Of a stretch of DNA of 49,196 nucleotides, positions 32,951 through 40,554 are shown in pieces; position 1 is the first letter of the stretch; each line of letters begins with the position of its first letter. A model generated the notes under the pieces. The model made no database searches. It was not told the origin of the DNA and saw nothing but the letters and a program-made list of their open reading frames with translations. Source of the DNA: JBOGGN01 sp050744165 (lineage in GTDB: Bacteria; Actinomycetota; Acidimicrobiia; Acidimicrobiales; Palsa-688); NCBI GenBank assembly GCA_050744165.1, contig JBOGGN010000167.1:1-49196 (forward strand), read 5' to 3'. The position numbers and the translations under genes were made by a program.

Positions 32951-33166
32951 TCAGAGGGCTACCTCGACGAGGCTGGTCGTGCTCGACGCTGGCGGGACCA
33001 CCTCGCCGTGGGCCCGCAGCGACTCCACGTGCACCGCGATGGCTTCGGCGATGTTGGCCTGGACTTCCTCCAGAGTGGCCCCGGTACTTACACAGCCGGG
33101 CAGGTCGGGCACATACGCCGACAAGTTCCCCTCGGCCTGTTCAATCACCACTGCGTATCCGGTCAT
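32951..33166 (-). CDS. hicB: HicB family antitoxin
   Basis: The 71-residue product MTGYAVVIEQAEGNLSAYVP, DLPGCVSTGATLEEVQANIA, EAIAVHVESLR is a textbook short HicB: a partial RNase-H fold with the DLPGC motif and the helix before H-x-E. HicB binds HicA and represses the operon. There is no C-terminal DNA-binding domain; short HicB proteins lacking it are common. Its ATG overlaps the hicA stop by four bases, giving hicA-hicB order. Confidence 0.85.
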   Translation of the reverse strand: MTGYAVVIEQAEGNLSAYVPDLPGCVSTGATLEEVQANIAEAIAVHVESLRAHGEVVPPASSTTSLVEVAL

Positions 33167-33357
33167 CGTCGTCTCCCAAGTCCGGCTTGGCGTCTGATTG
33201 ATCCCAGCGTACCGGCGGCCAGGTCATCACCGAGCCGGCCGGGCACCGTGACCGTCCCCGGTTTGGTTGGGTGGCGGTACTGGCGGTGGCTGCCTACTTG
33301 GCGGTCGAGCTTCCAACCGTCGCGTTCCAGCTCTCGGATTACCTCTCGCACCTTCAT
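33163..33357 (-). CDS. hicA: HicA family mRNA interferase toxin
   Basis: HicA is a small dsRNA-binding-fold RNase that cleaves mRNA. The 64-residue protein, starting MKVREVIRELERDGWKLDRQ, shows the catalytic His in VGSHRQYRHPTKPGTVTVPG and the family end LGDDLAAGTLGSIRRQAGL. All family landmarks are intact, so the toxin is probably functional. The ATG at 33357 was chosen because it matches the family N-terminus; the longer frame upstream reads through the preceding gene's sequence. Ten bases separate it from the upstream gene's stop. Confidence 0.87.
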   Translation of the reverse strand: MKVREVIRELERDGWKLDRQVGSHRQYRHPTKPGTVTVPGRLGDDLAAGTLGSIRRQAGLGRRR

Positions 33358-33367
33358 CACCGGTGGT

Positions 33368-33646
33368 TCAGCGGTGGGGCATGTCGCGACGCACCCCGGT
33401 CGCGACGACCAGGCGAGCGACGTCAGGATCGGCGGTGATGATCCCCGTACCGTTCTGCAGACCCTCGATGGTGATCCCGGCGGCGCGTTCGGCGTCAATT
33501 TGGGTTAAGAAGGCCAGCACGTTTTCCTTCGTGTCGAGGCGTTGCCCGCCCGTGATGATCGATTCGTCATCAGGTTTCGGCGGCGGCGCGCGGCGGACCC
33601 GCTCGGCGCGTTCATCAAAGCTCAGAGCCGGTTTCGATTCGCCCAC
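33368..33646 (-). CDS. Small unknown protein upstream of hicAB
   Basis: 92 residues: a basic N-terminus with FDERAERVRRAPPPKPDDES, then ENVLAFLTQIDAERAAGITI and GTGIITADPDVARLVVATGV. No family was recognised. The spacing of 10 bp to hicA and the same orientation suggest it is the first gene of a three-gene operon. It could be a solitary antitoxin-like or regulatory protein; this is inference. Confidence 0.5.
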   Translation of the reverse strand: MGESKPALSFDERAERVRRAPPPKPDDESIITGGQRLDTKENVLAFLTQIDAERAAGITIEGLQNGTGIITADPDVARLVVATGVRRDMPHR

Positions 33647-33797
33647 GCTTTGACGGTACTTCCCGGTGCCATCCCGCTGTCGTGGCCCTGCGGCGGCGGC
33701 CGAGGCGTGTCGTGAGGTTCGGACGGAGGTGGTGCCCCCGTCCCGTCACGCTCGCCTCGGTGACCAGCCCTTATTCCGCCTTTAGACTATTCCTCAG

Positions 33798-34205
33798 ATG
33801 CGATTTTCCGCGCCGAGTGACGTTCCGCTCCGCCACCTCCGCCATCCGCAGTTCGACCGTTGGTTCGTCACCCTGCTGGCGGTAGTCGCGGCCGAGGTCG
33901 CACCGGCATCGACTACCTGTGGGGGCACGGCAGGGGGGCGGTGATGCCCGACGTCCGTCACGCATCCAGACCAGCCGCCACTACCCCGATATGAGCGAGG
34001 TCCGCACCGATCAGATGGTCAACAACCGCCGGTATCTCATAAGGGTTCTGATCTGCTTCGCCGATGCCGACACCAGTGTGTCGTCTGCCTTGGAGGCAGC
34101 AAGGACCGCTACGAGACCCGCACCGGCAGGGACTGGTACGCCGACCACGTACCCGTCGCCGATCTCATTGTGGACCACTACCGCAGCAGAGGAGCGTTCA
34201 AGTGA
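33798..34205 (+). pseudogene. HigB/Gp49-like RelE-superfamily toxin, broken by frameshifts
   Basis: Reading across frames gives a recognisable toxin: RHPQFDRWFVTLLAVVAAEVA (frame 1), IDYLWGHGRGAVMPDVRH (frame 2), RIQTSRHYPDMSEVRTDQMV with NNRRYLIRVLICFADADT (frame 3), and VVCLGGSKDRYETRTGRDWY then ADHVPVADLIVDHYRSRGAFK ending at the TGA 34203-34205. The order (GRP-like start, SRH..M.E.R, RVL..F, GG.K....WY...PVAD) is that of phage-derived Gp49-like HigB toxins. At least three frame changes, near 33905, 33965 and 34080, inactivate it. The remnant stop overlaps the antitoxin start (GTGA), so the ancestral pair was coupled. Confidence 0.7.
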
Positions 34206-34600
34206 CCGACACCGCTAACACCGCCGACACGACCGACGACAACGAGCTCACGCCCCAGGAGTGGCTCGACTCCACCGCGGAAGAGGGCGCCCACGACGAT
34301 GCTTGGACGCATCCCGACCCGGAGTTCCCAGCCCTCCTCGAGCAATCACGGCGGTGCCGGCGGACGGAACACGAGATCGTCACCAGCCTCGCCGAGCTGC
34401 GCCGCGCTGCAGGCCGGAACCAGACCGAGCTGGCCGAGCGGTGGGGTCATCGCCAGCCGCATGTCTCCAAGGTCGAGAACGACCCGACCAACGTCGAGCT
34501 GTCCACCCTGGCCGGCTACGTCCGCGCCCTCGGCGGCCGGCTCACCATCACCGTCGAGGCCGGCGGCCACATCTACTACGAGGACCTCGTCGGCTCCTGA
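34202..34600 (+). CDS. XRE-family HTH antitoxin (HigA-like)
   Basis: The 132-residue protein begins VTDTANTADTTDDNELTPQE, an acidic leader, and carries a Cro/CI-type helix-turn-helix: LAELRRAAGRNQTELAERWG and HRQPHVSKVENDPTNVELST, followed by LAGYVRALGGRLTITVEAGG, the typical end of HTH antitoxins paired with Gp49-like toxins. Appears intact, while its cognate toxin just upstream is frameshifted, so it is an orphan antitoxin that may still act as a repressor. GTG start at 34202 sits inside the toxin stop; the longer frame back to 34064 is toxin sequence read in the wrong frame. Confidence 0.82.
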   Translation: MTDTANTADTTDDNELTPQEWLDSTAEEGAHDDAWTHPDPEFPALLEQSRRCRRTEHEIVTSLAELRRAAGRNQTELAERWGHRQPHVSKVENDPTNVELSTLAGYVRALGGRLTITVEAGGHIYYEDLVGS

Positions 34601-34608
34601 CCCGAGCT

Positions 34609-34641
34609 CTAGTCCTCAGCTAGTCCTCAATAAGTCCTCAG
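34609..34641 (+). repeat. Three tandem 11-bp units (ctagtcctcag type)
   Basis: ctagtcctcag, ctagtcctcaa and taagtcctcag follow each other directly after the antitoxin gene. The last includes the right copy of the island direct repeat. On the minus strand the segment reads AEDLLRTS-stop in one frame, which resembles an integrase C-terminal tail. Confidence 0.8.
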
Positions 34642-34643
34642 CA
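34632..34643 (+). repeat. Right copy of the island's 12-bp direct repeat
   Basis: aagtcctcagca, identical to 27551-27562. Together the pair would delimit about 7.1 kb. Confidence 0.55.
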
Positions 34644-34728
34644 CAACGGAAACCCGGGGAATCCAGTGGTCACCAACGGTAGACAAACGTGCGGTCAGAC
34701 GGCTTTCTGGTGAATCGCTGCAGGTCAT

Positions 34729-34790
34729 GGCACCCCAATGTTCAGTTGCAGCCCAACTGGCCATCAGACCCGGCTACGAGCGATCGCGCT
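34729..34790 (+). pseudogene. Displaced second copy of the patA 3' end
   Basis: The plus strand reads VQLQPNWPSDP, then with a one-base gap GYERSRW, against LMQPNWPSDPGYSR at the end of intact patA. 16 bases are identical, while CCATCA replaces CCGAGC for Pro-Ser, so the copies have diverged at synonymous sites. No upstream patA sequence accompanies it. It marks the right border of the island. Confidence 0.7.
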
Positions 34791-34845
34791 GGTCCAGCGG
34801 CTTCGTGCGGCGATCCCATTTCGGCCTCTCCGCGGGCCTCAACGA

Positions 34846-35496
34846 CTACGAAAAAGATCGCCTCATGAAATGGTTGGGCGTCGGCAGCGGCCAGTAGTGG
34901 GGCCGGTACCGCTGCCCATGCGGCGTGAACACCACGCCTCCGGGCGGCCACTCACTTGGAAGTCGAACGTCCCGCAAAGACATGTCCTTGACGCCCGGCT
35001 GCCAGTCGAAGTCCAAGAACGCCCAGCCGACCTCGCTGGAAGGTGCGTAACAGAGGACGTGGCGACCGACGACGACGGTCGGCTCGGGCAGCAATGCATC
35101 GATCTCGCTGCGGGTCCAGTCGCGCTCGCCCCACCGCTCACTATCACAAACAAGCGTCCACTCTTCCTCGTCGAGCGGCTCGCCAACGTCGAGATAGCCC
35201 ATTCCCGACGCGATTTCCGCCCATAAGGACGCCACCTCCTCCGTTGGCGAGAACCTCAGGTCCCTGAACCACTCGGCTACCGCATGCAGGCCCAGGGGCC
35301 CGAACCGACGAAGGTATTCCTCGCGGGACGCCGCGAAGTCCTCGACCCGGTCATCGATCCAGGTCAGGTCCTGCAATACACCATTGAGATAGCAGTCGAT
35401 GTTGACAGCGCCGGGGGCTAACATCCCAGGACGGTCCAGGACGAGACGAAGATGCGCCAGCTTCCAGGTCCGGAACTCGTCGAGCGTCCTCACCAT
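34846..35496 (-). CDS. Hypothetical protein, 216 residues
   Basis: Starts MVRTLDEFRTWKLAHLRLVL and continues IDDRVEDFAASREEYLRRFG, EVASLWAEIASGMGYLDVGE, EPTVVVGRHVLCYAPSSEVG and HGQRYRPHYWPLPTPNHF. The composition is that of a soluble acidic protein with many Trp and Asp/Glu; no TM segment, signal peptide or known motif was recognised. Coding potential is supported by a long ATG-initiated frame with protein-like composition. It lies just outside the island's displaced patA tail. Confidence 0.55.
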   Translation of the reverse strand: MVRTLDEFRTWKLAHLRLVLDRPGMLAPGAVNIDCYLNGVLQDLTWIDDRVEDFAASREEYLRRFGPLGLHAVAEWFRDLRFSPTEEVASLWAEIASGMGYLDVGEPLDEEEWTLVCDSERWGERDWTRSEIDALLPEPTVVVGRHVLCYAPSSEVGWAFLDFDWQPGVKDMSLRDVRLPSEWPPGGVVFTPHGQRYRPHYWPLPTPNHFMRRSFS

Positions 35497-35596
35497 CGAA
35501 GCCTATGACCTTAGGGCCGACGTCGACGCGGACGGCCTCAGCCTTGGAGGCCAAGTGTGTTTTCTGGGACACCCCGCTCGCTGCGTAGAGAGGGGG

Positions 35597-36701
35597 CTAG
35601 GTAGCGGCAAGGTGGACCAGCCGCCAACTATGTCCGGTGGCGTCACCAATGTAGATAACGCCTCTTGCGTGGGGGTCGGACGGCGCTTGTTGTCCATTGG
35701 TGAGAAGGCACTGGTCGCTGCTGACGCAAGTCAGGCCGATCAGCCCGCCGACGAGATCGGGAATGGTGGCGCTCGTTGCCAGCTCCGCCCGTTGATAGGA
35801 CCGATAGCGTCCAGGTGCGCCCCCCATCGACGGTCGTGATCGCGTCGAAGCTGGGAGTCGAGCCGCCTTGGTCGACCACTGCCGCACACGATTCGGCGTT
35901 GGCGCAACTGATCCTGATGGGCGGTGGCAGTCCGGATGGCAGGTTCAAGGCGGTCCACGTCATCCCGCTGTCGGTGGATTCCAGCACTGCGCCGGTTGGA
36001 TCCTGGCCGCCGCTGGCAGCGGTCATGAAGCACTCCGTGGCGCTGGGGCAGGAGAGGTGGCGCGGGTACTCGATACCGGCCGGCGAGACGCCGGGCGACC
36101 ACGTGCCGTCGCCGTCCAGGGTGTACCAGACGACCGCGCGACCGCTGACCAGGTTGATTCCGGCGACAATGCAGCGACCCGGTCCGGTACAGGCGGCGGT
36201 CCGTGGCGCCAGGTCGTGACCTACCGTTATCGCTGACCAGTGCCGGCCGGCATCGTTGGTGGCGAACACGGACTCGCCTGCGATGAAGCAATTGTCGGCG
36301 TCCCAGCAGGCGAGGGAGAGGGGACCGAAGCCGTCCATCGGCCCGTTGACCGCCGGCGGGGCGGTCCAGGTGATGCCGCCGTCGGTGCTGGTCACCGACG
36401 CCACCTCCGGGTCCAGCCCAAAACCGACGGCCACGCACGAGCCGGCGTTGGAGCACTCGACGGTGCGGTAGGCGTCGGTCACGTCCGCGGTGGGCACCAC
36501 CCGGGACTCCCAATACGACGACAGAGCCGTCCACCCCGCAGGCGTCGAGGTGACATGCCAGGCCGCGAGGGGGGCGCCAACCACCGCGGCGACCAGCGCG
36601 ATCGACATACAAACGACGGGAACGTCGGGCCGGAGGGGCCGCCGACACAATGCCCATGCCGAGAGGCCAACCGCCGCGGCGGCGCCCCCCGCCACGGCCA
36701 A
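35597..36701 (-). pseudogene. Membrane-anchored BNR/sialidase-type propeller, frameshifted near its end
   Basis: Starting at a TTG at 36701, two hydrophobic segments (LAVAGGAAAAVGLSAWALC and VVCMSIALVAAVVGAPLAAW) precede a repeat region with VASVTSTDGGITWTAPPAVN, VFATNDAGRHWSAITVG and VLESTDSGMTWTALNLP, the S-x-D-x-G-x-T-W BNR blades, plus paired Cys in each blade (SC/NC). After TTVDGGRTWTLSVLS the frame degenerates (Arg/His-rich), while the next frame carries ATIPDLVGGLIGLTCVSSDQ and ends GHSWRLVHLAAT at 35597. A single-base indel near 35775-35795 explains both. Either a recent pseudogene or a sequencing error. Function unknown; probably an extracytoplasmic propeller. Confidence 0.6.
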
Positions 36702-36709
36702 GCGGCCGA

Positions 36710-37142
36710 TCAGGAGTTGCGCCGCATATCTTCACCCGAGGTCGGCTGGGCCAGCGACCATCCGAAAACGCCCCCCGCCGACAGGGCAAAGGTCCCCACG
36801 AACGAGGTGACCAGCACCCGGGTCCTCTTTGAGACGGGGGTGGAGGGTAATTGATGCCATTTCCGGATCACCGCGACAAACAAGACCGCCAACAGAACCG
36901 TTACCACGAGGGACGACACCATCGACAGGGCGCGAACCCACTCCAGCCGCCAGGCAACATGGGGCGATGGAGTCAACCGGCGCCGGCCGTCGGAGGATGC
37001 GATATCCGACTGCTCGTAGCTCTACGAGCGCGCCAGCGAGCACCGCGGCGCCCGCCAAGCGCCACAGCGTTAGCGAGGCTCGCCAAGGCCACGACGCGCG
37101 GTCGACGGGCGCGGGTGCCGCCGCCTCGGCATGAACCGACAC
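36710..37142 (-). pseudogene. Small three-TM membrane protein split by a frameshift
   Basis: An N-terminal piece (MSVHAEAAAPAPVDRASW, then LTLWRLAGAAVLAGALVELR) is in one frame and a C-terminal piece (LTPSPHVAWRLEWVRALSMV, VVTVLLAVLFVAVIRKW and VLVTSFVGTFALSAGGVFG) in another, joining near 36975. The C-terminal piece could also be read alone from a TTG at 36976 as an 88-residue, two-TM protein. The propeller gene's start lies 8 bases after its stop, so the two were probably one operon. Confidence 0.5.
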
Positions 37143-37223
37143 GCCCTATCATCGGTAACTCCCGTGCGCCCTCTTGAGGGCTTTGATCGGCGGCGCGGGG
37201 CCTTTTCCCGCCCCCTTCTCAGC

Positions 37224-38915
37224 TCAGGGCACCAGTTGCATCGCCGGCTGCATCGCCTCGGTGACGTCGATCACGAGCGGGCTGGTGGCTTCGGGGTCCA
37301 GCGGGTCGGGGCCGGGATCGAAGCCTTCGGCCACGGTGGCGATCTGGGCCGCGAAGGCCTCCCCGCCCACCCGGGCCACCGTGGCGGCGAAAGGCTCGGC
37401 CTTGTAGCGCAGCGCCTCCCAGACCCCGACGACGGCCTCAACCACGGCCTCCACCTCGGGTTCGGCGACCCGCCCGAGGTCCTCGGCCACCCGCCGGGAG
37501 GCAAGGTCGGCCCCCAGCCACAGGTGGTACCCAAGCTGGACCTGGCCGTTGACGCGAACCTTGGCGCCCGAGAGGCCGATGTCGGCCGCCTGGTGCTGGG
37601 CACAGGAGTTGGGGCAGCCGGAGACGTGCACCCGGAGGTTGGAGTTGCGGGCCAGCGCCCCGCAGCCGAGGAGGCGCCGGCCGGCCGCGGGGGCGGCGGT
37701 GATGGCCAGACTGCAGACGGCCGACCCTGTGCAGGCCCGCACGTCGCCCGCCTCCTCGGCGCCCTCCAAGCCGAGGCCATGGGCCGCCAGGGACGACCGC
37801 ACGGTCGTCAAGTCGGCGAGGCGGACCCCTCGCAGAGCCACGTTCTGGTTCCTGGTCAGGTAGAGCATCCCGTCGGCGTGCCGCCGAGCCAGGCCGGCCA
37901 GCGCCCGCAGCTCGTCGGGGGTCAGGTCGCCGAGGGGAACGTTGGCGGTTACCGTGGCCCGGCCCGGCGTCCGTTCCGGCCGCACCCCGTTGCCCCACCC
38001 GCCTTCGGGCAGGTGACGAAGTATCTCGGACAGCTGAGCCGACGACTGCACCAGCACGCCGGGCGGCGGCGCCAGCCCGGCCCGCAGCGACTTGTGGCGC
38101 TCGAATGCGGCGTCGAAGGCCCGGCGGAAGGCGGCCTCGCCCAGCGCCTCGATGGCGTACTTCATGCGGCCCTTCTTCGGGTTGTCGATGTCCCCGTGGG
38201 CGACGAACACCTCGATGAGGGCCAAGGCGGCAGCCACGGCATCGACCCGCGGCACGAACTCGCAGAGCGGCAGGGCCAGCATCGGTTTGGTGCCCAGGCT
38301 CCCGCCGGCCCAGAGCTGGTAGCCGGCGACCCCGTCGACCACCCCGGACACGAAGCCCCCGTCGTTCAACAAGGCGTGGTCCCGGCACGACGGGCACCCA
38401 CCGAAGGCCAGGTTGACCCGGCTCGGGAGGCGGCAGTTCAGCTGGCCCGAACGCATCACGATGCTGGCCGAAACCAGTCGGGCGTCGGGGTAGCAGTCGA
38501 ACGGCTCGTCGAGTCCCACCCCGGCGTCGGGGCACGACATGACGTTGCGCAGCGTATGGCCGCACGTCGAGCGGGTGCTCAGCCCCATCTTGGAGATGGC
38601 CTCCAGCGCGGCCGGGACCTGGCGGGCCTCGACCCAGTGCAGCTCCAGGTTCTGCCGGGTCGACAGGTGCAGCCAGCCCTGGCCATACCGCTCGGCCAGG
38701 GTGGCCAGCGACCGGGCCTGGCGGGGGCTGAGGCGTCCGCCGACTACCCGGCACCGGATCATGAACACCCCCGGCTGAACCTGGGCGCACACCCCGTAGG
38801 TCTTCAGGGCGTAGCGGTCCTCCGCGGTGAGCCAACCGTCGCCTTCGGCCGCGAGCCGCTGCAAGTCGACCGGCAGACCGGCTCGCTTTGCGGCAGGAAT
38901 GTCGGCAACCGCCAT
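37224..38915 (-). CDS. Siroheme nitrite/sulfite reductase (ferredoxin-type)
   Basis: Six-electron reductase of the NirA/CysI/CobG family. The 563-residue protein has two ferredoxin-like halves (GVFMIRCRVVGGRLSPRQAR, with TRQNLELHWVE; and GMLYLTRNQNVALRGVRL), and the siroheme-4Fe4S cysteines in RACTGSAVCSLAI (C-x5-C) and VSGCPNSCAQHQ (C-x3-C), all intact. A further Cys pair (GGCPSCRDH) is in the first half. Nitrite and sulfite reductases cannot be told apart here; a CobG-like role is less likely at this length. No cysH, cysN or nirBD genes lie nearby. ATG start at 38915, divergent from the M20 peptidase gene. Confidence 0.85.
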   Translation of the reverse strand: MAVADIPAAKRAGLPVDLQRLAAEGDGWLTAEDRYALKTYGVCAQVQPGVFMIRCRVVGGRLSPRQARSLATLAERYGQGWLHLSTRQNLELHWVEARQVPAALEAISKMGLSTRSTCGHTLRNVMSCPDAGVGLDEPFDCYPDARLVSASIVMRSGQLNCRLPSRVNLAFGGCPSCRDHALLNDGGFVSGVVDGVAGYQLWAGGSLGTKPMLALPLCEFVPRVDAVAAALALIEVFVAHGDIDNPKKGRMKYAIEALGEAAFRRAFDAAFERHKSLRAGLAPPPGVLVQSSAQLSEILRHLPEGGWGNGVRPERTPGRATVTANVPLGDLTPDELRALAGLARRHADGMLYLTRNQNVALRGVRLADLTTVRSSLAAHGLGLEGAEEAGDVRACTGSAVCSLAITAAPAAGRRLLGCGALARNSNLRVHVSGCPNSCAQHQAADIGLSGAKVRVNGQVQLGYHLWLGADLASRRVAEDLGRVAEPEVEAVVEAVVGVWEALRYKAEPFAATVARVGGEAFAAQIATVAEGFDPGPDPLDPEATSPLVIDVTEAMQPAMQLVP

Positions 38916-39017
38916 GACCTTGATCCCACCACCTCGATGTTGCCTGGCCGTGCCGGGTGGGCTACCTGCGTGTTACAGCTTGCGCACACACGCCGGTGGT
39001 CCCAAGGCGAGGCACGG

Positions 39018-39055
39018 CGCGACATTTAAGGCGGTATAGCGCCTTAAATGTCGCG
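39018..39055. promoter_or_regulatory. Perfect 16-bp inverted repeat in the divergent promoter region
   Basis: cgcgacatttaaggcg (39018-39033), a six-base spacer gtatag, then cgccttaaatgtcgcg (39040-39055), exact reverse complement. It lies between the divergent reductase and M20 peptidase genes, in a 196-bp gap, about 57 bp before the latter's start. Both genes diverge, so a terminator is unlikely; a regulator operator or a fold-back element is more plausible. Confidence 0.7.
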
Positions 39056-39111
39056 ATCGTTCTCGCCCGAGGGCCGTCGGCGGGGCCGAGCTTGAGCGGT
39101 ACCGTGCCCGG

Positions 39112-40449
39112 GTGCCCGACGACCTGGCCGGCGAGGTGACCGAGCTGCTTCAGCAGCTGATCCGCAACGCCTGCGTCAACGACGGCACGGCCGAGTCCGG
39201 ACACGAGGAGCGCACCGTCTCGGACCTGGTGGCCTACCTCGGCGGAGCCGGGCTGGACCTGGCCACGTTCGAACCGGCCCCAGGGCGCACATCGCTGGTG
39301 GCCCGCATCGAGGGTTCCGACCCGGCGGCGCCTTCGCTGTGCCTGATGGGTCACACCGACGTCGTGCCTGTCACACCGGCCCACTGGTCGCGGGACCCTT
39401 TCGGCGGGGAGCTGGTCGACGGCGAGGTGTGGGGCCGGGGCGCCATCGACATGCTGAACCTGACGGCGTCGATGGCGGTGGCCACCCGGCACTTGGCGGC
39501 GTCGGGCTTTCGCCCCCGGGCGACGCTGGTGTACCTGGCGGTGGCGGACGAGGAGTCAGGCGGTGATTTTGGTGCCGGGTGGCTGACCGAGCACCAGTGG
39601 GATGCTGTGCGGACCGACTACGTGGTCACCGAGTCGGGCGGGATTCTCGTCCCGACTAGCCAGGGCCCCAAGGTCACTATCACCGTGGCCGAGAAGGGTG
39701 TCGCCTGGCGACGCCTACGGGTGGCGGGTACGCCAGGGCACGGGTCGATGCCATTCCGGTCCGATAACGCGGTTGTGAAGGCGGCCGAAGTGGTGCGACG
39801 GCTGGCGGAGTGTCGGCCCTCGGCGGGCATCGGCGAGGTGTGGCGGCGCTACGTCGAAGGCAGCATCGACGACCCCGAGCTTCGCGCGGCGCTGGTGGAT
39901 CCGGCTCGGGTCTGGGAGGCGTGCGAGTCCGCTTCGGACCTCGGGGCGGCCAAGTTCTGGCATGCCTGCACCCACACCACCTGCTCACCCAACGTGGTCC
40001 ATGGCGGGGTCAAGACCAATGTGATCCCCGATGTGGTCGACCTGGACGTGGACATCCGGACTCTGCCCGGCCAGAGCGACGACGACGTCGAGCGCTTCCT
40101 CTGGTCGGCGCTGGGCGATTTGGCGGGCGAGGTCACGGTGTCGCCGTTGCACGGTCGTCCGTCCACGTCGTCGCCGACCGACACCCCGCTGTGGGCGGCG
40201 CTGTCGCAGGTCGCCGGCGCCTCGTATCCCGGCGCGACGCTCCTGCCCCGGATGACGTCGGGGGGGACGGACGCGGGGTGGTTTCGGCCCAAGGGCAGTG
40301 TGGTCTACGGGTTCGGGTTGATGAGCCCGCAGGTGACGCAGGCCACCTTTGCCAACCGGTTCCATGGCAACGACGAGCGCATCGATGTGGCTTCGCTCGG
40401 GATGACGGCGGAGATGTGGCTCCGCCTGGCACCAGCGTTTCTGGGGTAG
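39112..40449 (+). CDS. M20 family metallopeptidase (ArgE/DapE/carboxypeptidase type)
   Basis: The 445-residue protein has the di-zinc motifs of M20: LCLMGHTDVVPVTPAHWSRD (H-x-D), VWGRGAIDMLNLTASMAVA (metal-bridging Asp) and AVADEESGGDFGAGWL (catalytic Glu-Glu), followed by a dimerisation domain (VAGTPGHGSMPFRSDNAVVK) and a C-terminal MTSGGTDAGWFRPKG with the expected last ligand near FHGNDERIDVASL. Substrates in this family range from acylated amino acids to dipeptides and succinyl-DAP, and no neighbour decides between them. GTG start at 39112. Confidence 0.88.
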   Translation: MPDDLAGEVTELLQQLIRNACVNDGTAESGHEERTVSDLVAYLGGAGLDLATFEPAPGRTSLVARIEGSDPAAPSLCLMGHTDVVPVTPAHWSRDPFGGELVDGEVWGRGAIDMLNLTASMAVATRHLAASGFRPRATLVYLAVADEESGGDFGAGWLTEHQWDAVRTDYVVTESGGILVPTSQGPKVTITVAEKGVAWRRLRVAGTPGHGSMPFRSDNAVVKAAEVVRRLAECRPSAGIGEVWRRYVEGSIDDPELRAALVDPARVWEACESASDLGAAKFWHACTHTTCSPNVVHGGVKTNVIPDVVDLDVDIRTLPGQSDDDVERFLWSALGDLAGEVTVSPLHGRPSTSSPTDTPLWAALSQVAGASYPGATLLPRMTSGGTDAGWFRPKGSVVYGFGLMSPQVTQATFANRFHGNDERIDVASLGMTAEMWLRLAPAFLG

Positions 40450-40470
40450 GCGGCCCTCGGCGCGGTAGCT

Positions 40471-40554
40471 GGCCCCGGCGCTGCCTCAGACGGCCCCGGC
40501 GCTGTCTCAGGCGGTCAGGACGCTGCCTGAGCCGATTCCGGCGCTGCCTCAGGC
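40471..40554 (+). repeat. Four degenerate 21-bp units after the M20 peptidase
   Basis: Units of the type ggccccggcgctgcctcagac run from 40471 to 40554; the third differs most (ggtcaggacgctgcctgagcc). ctcaggcggtcagga occurs twice, 42 bp apart, and the last copy includes the HAD gene's stop codon, so part of the array derives from that gene's 3' end. Confidence 0.75.

Noticed and set aside
33919..34218. A 99-codon gene starting at 33919
   Set aside because: It is one of the frames of the broken HigB-like toxin; only its middle part is toxin-like and the end is noise.
37131..39029. A 632-codon plus-strand frame opposite the siroheme reductase
   Set aside because: Antisense to intact 4Fe4S-siroheme motifs; no family match.
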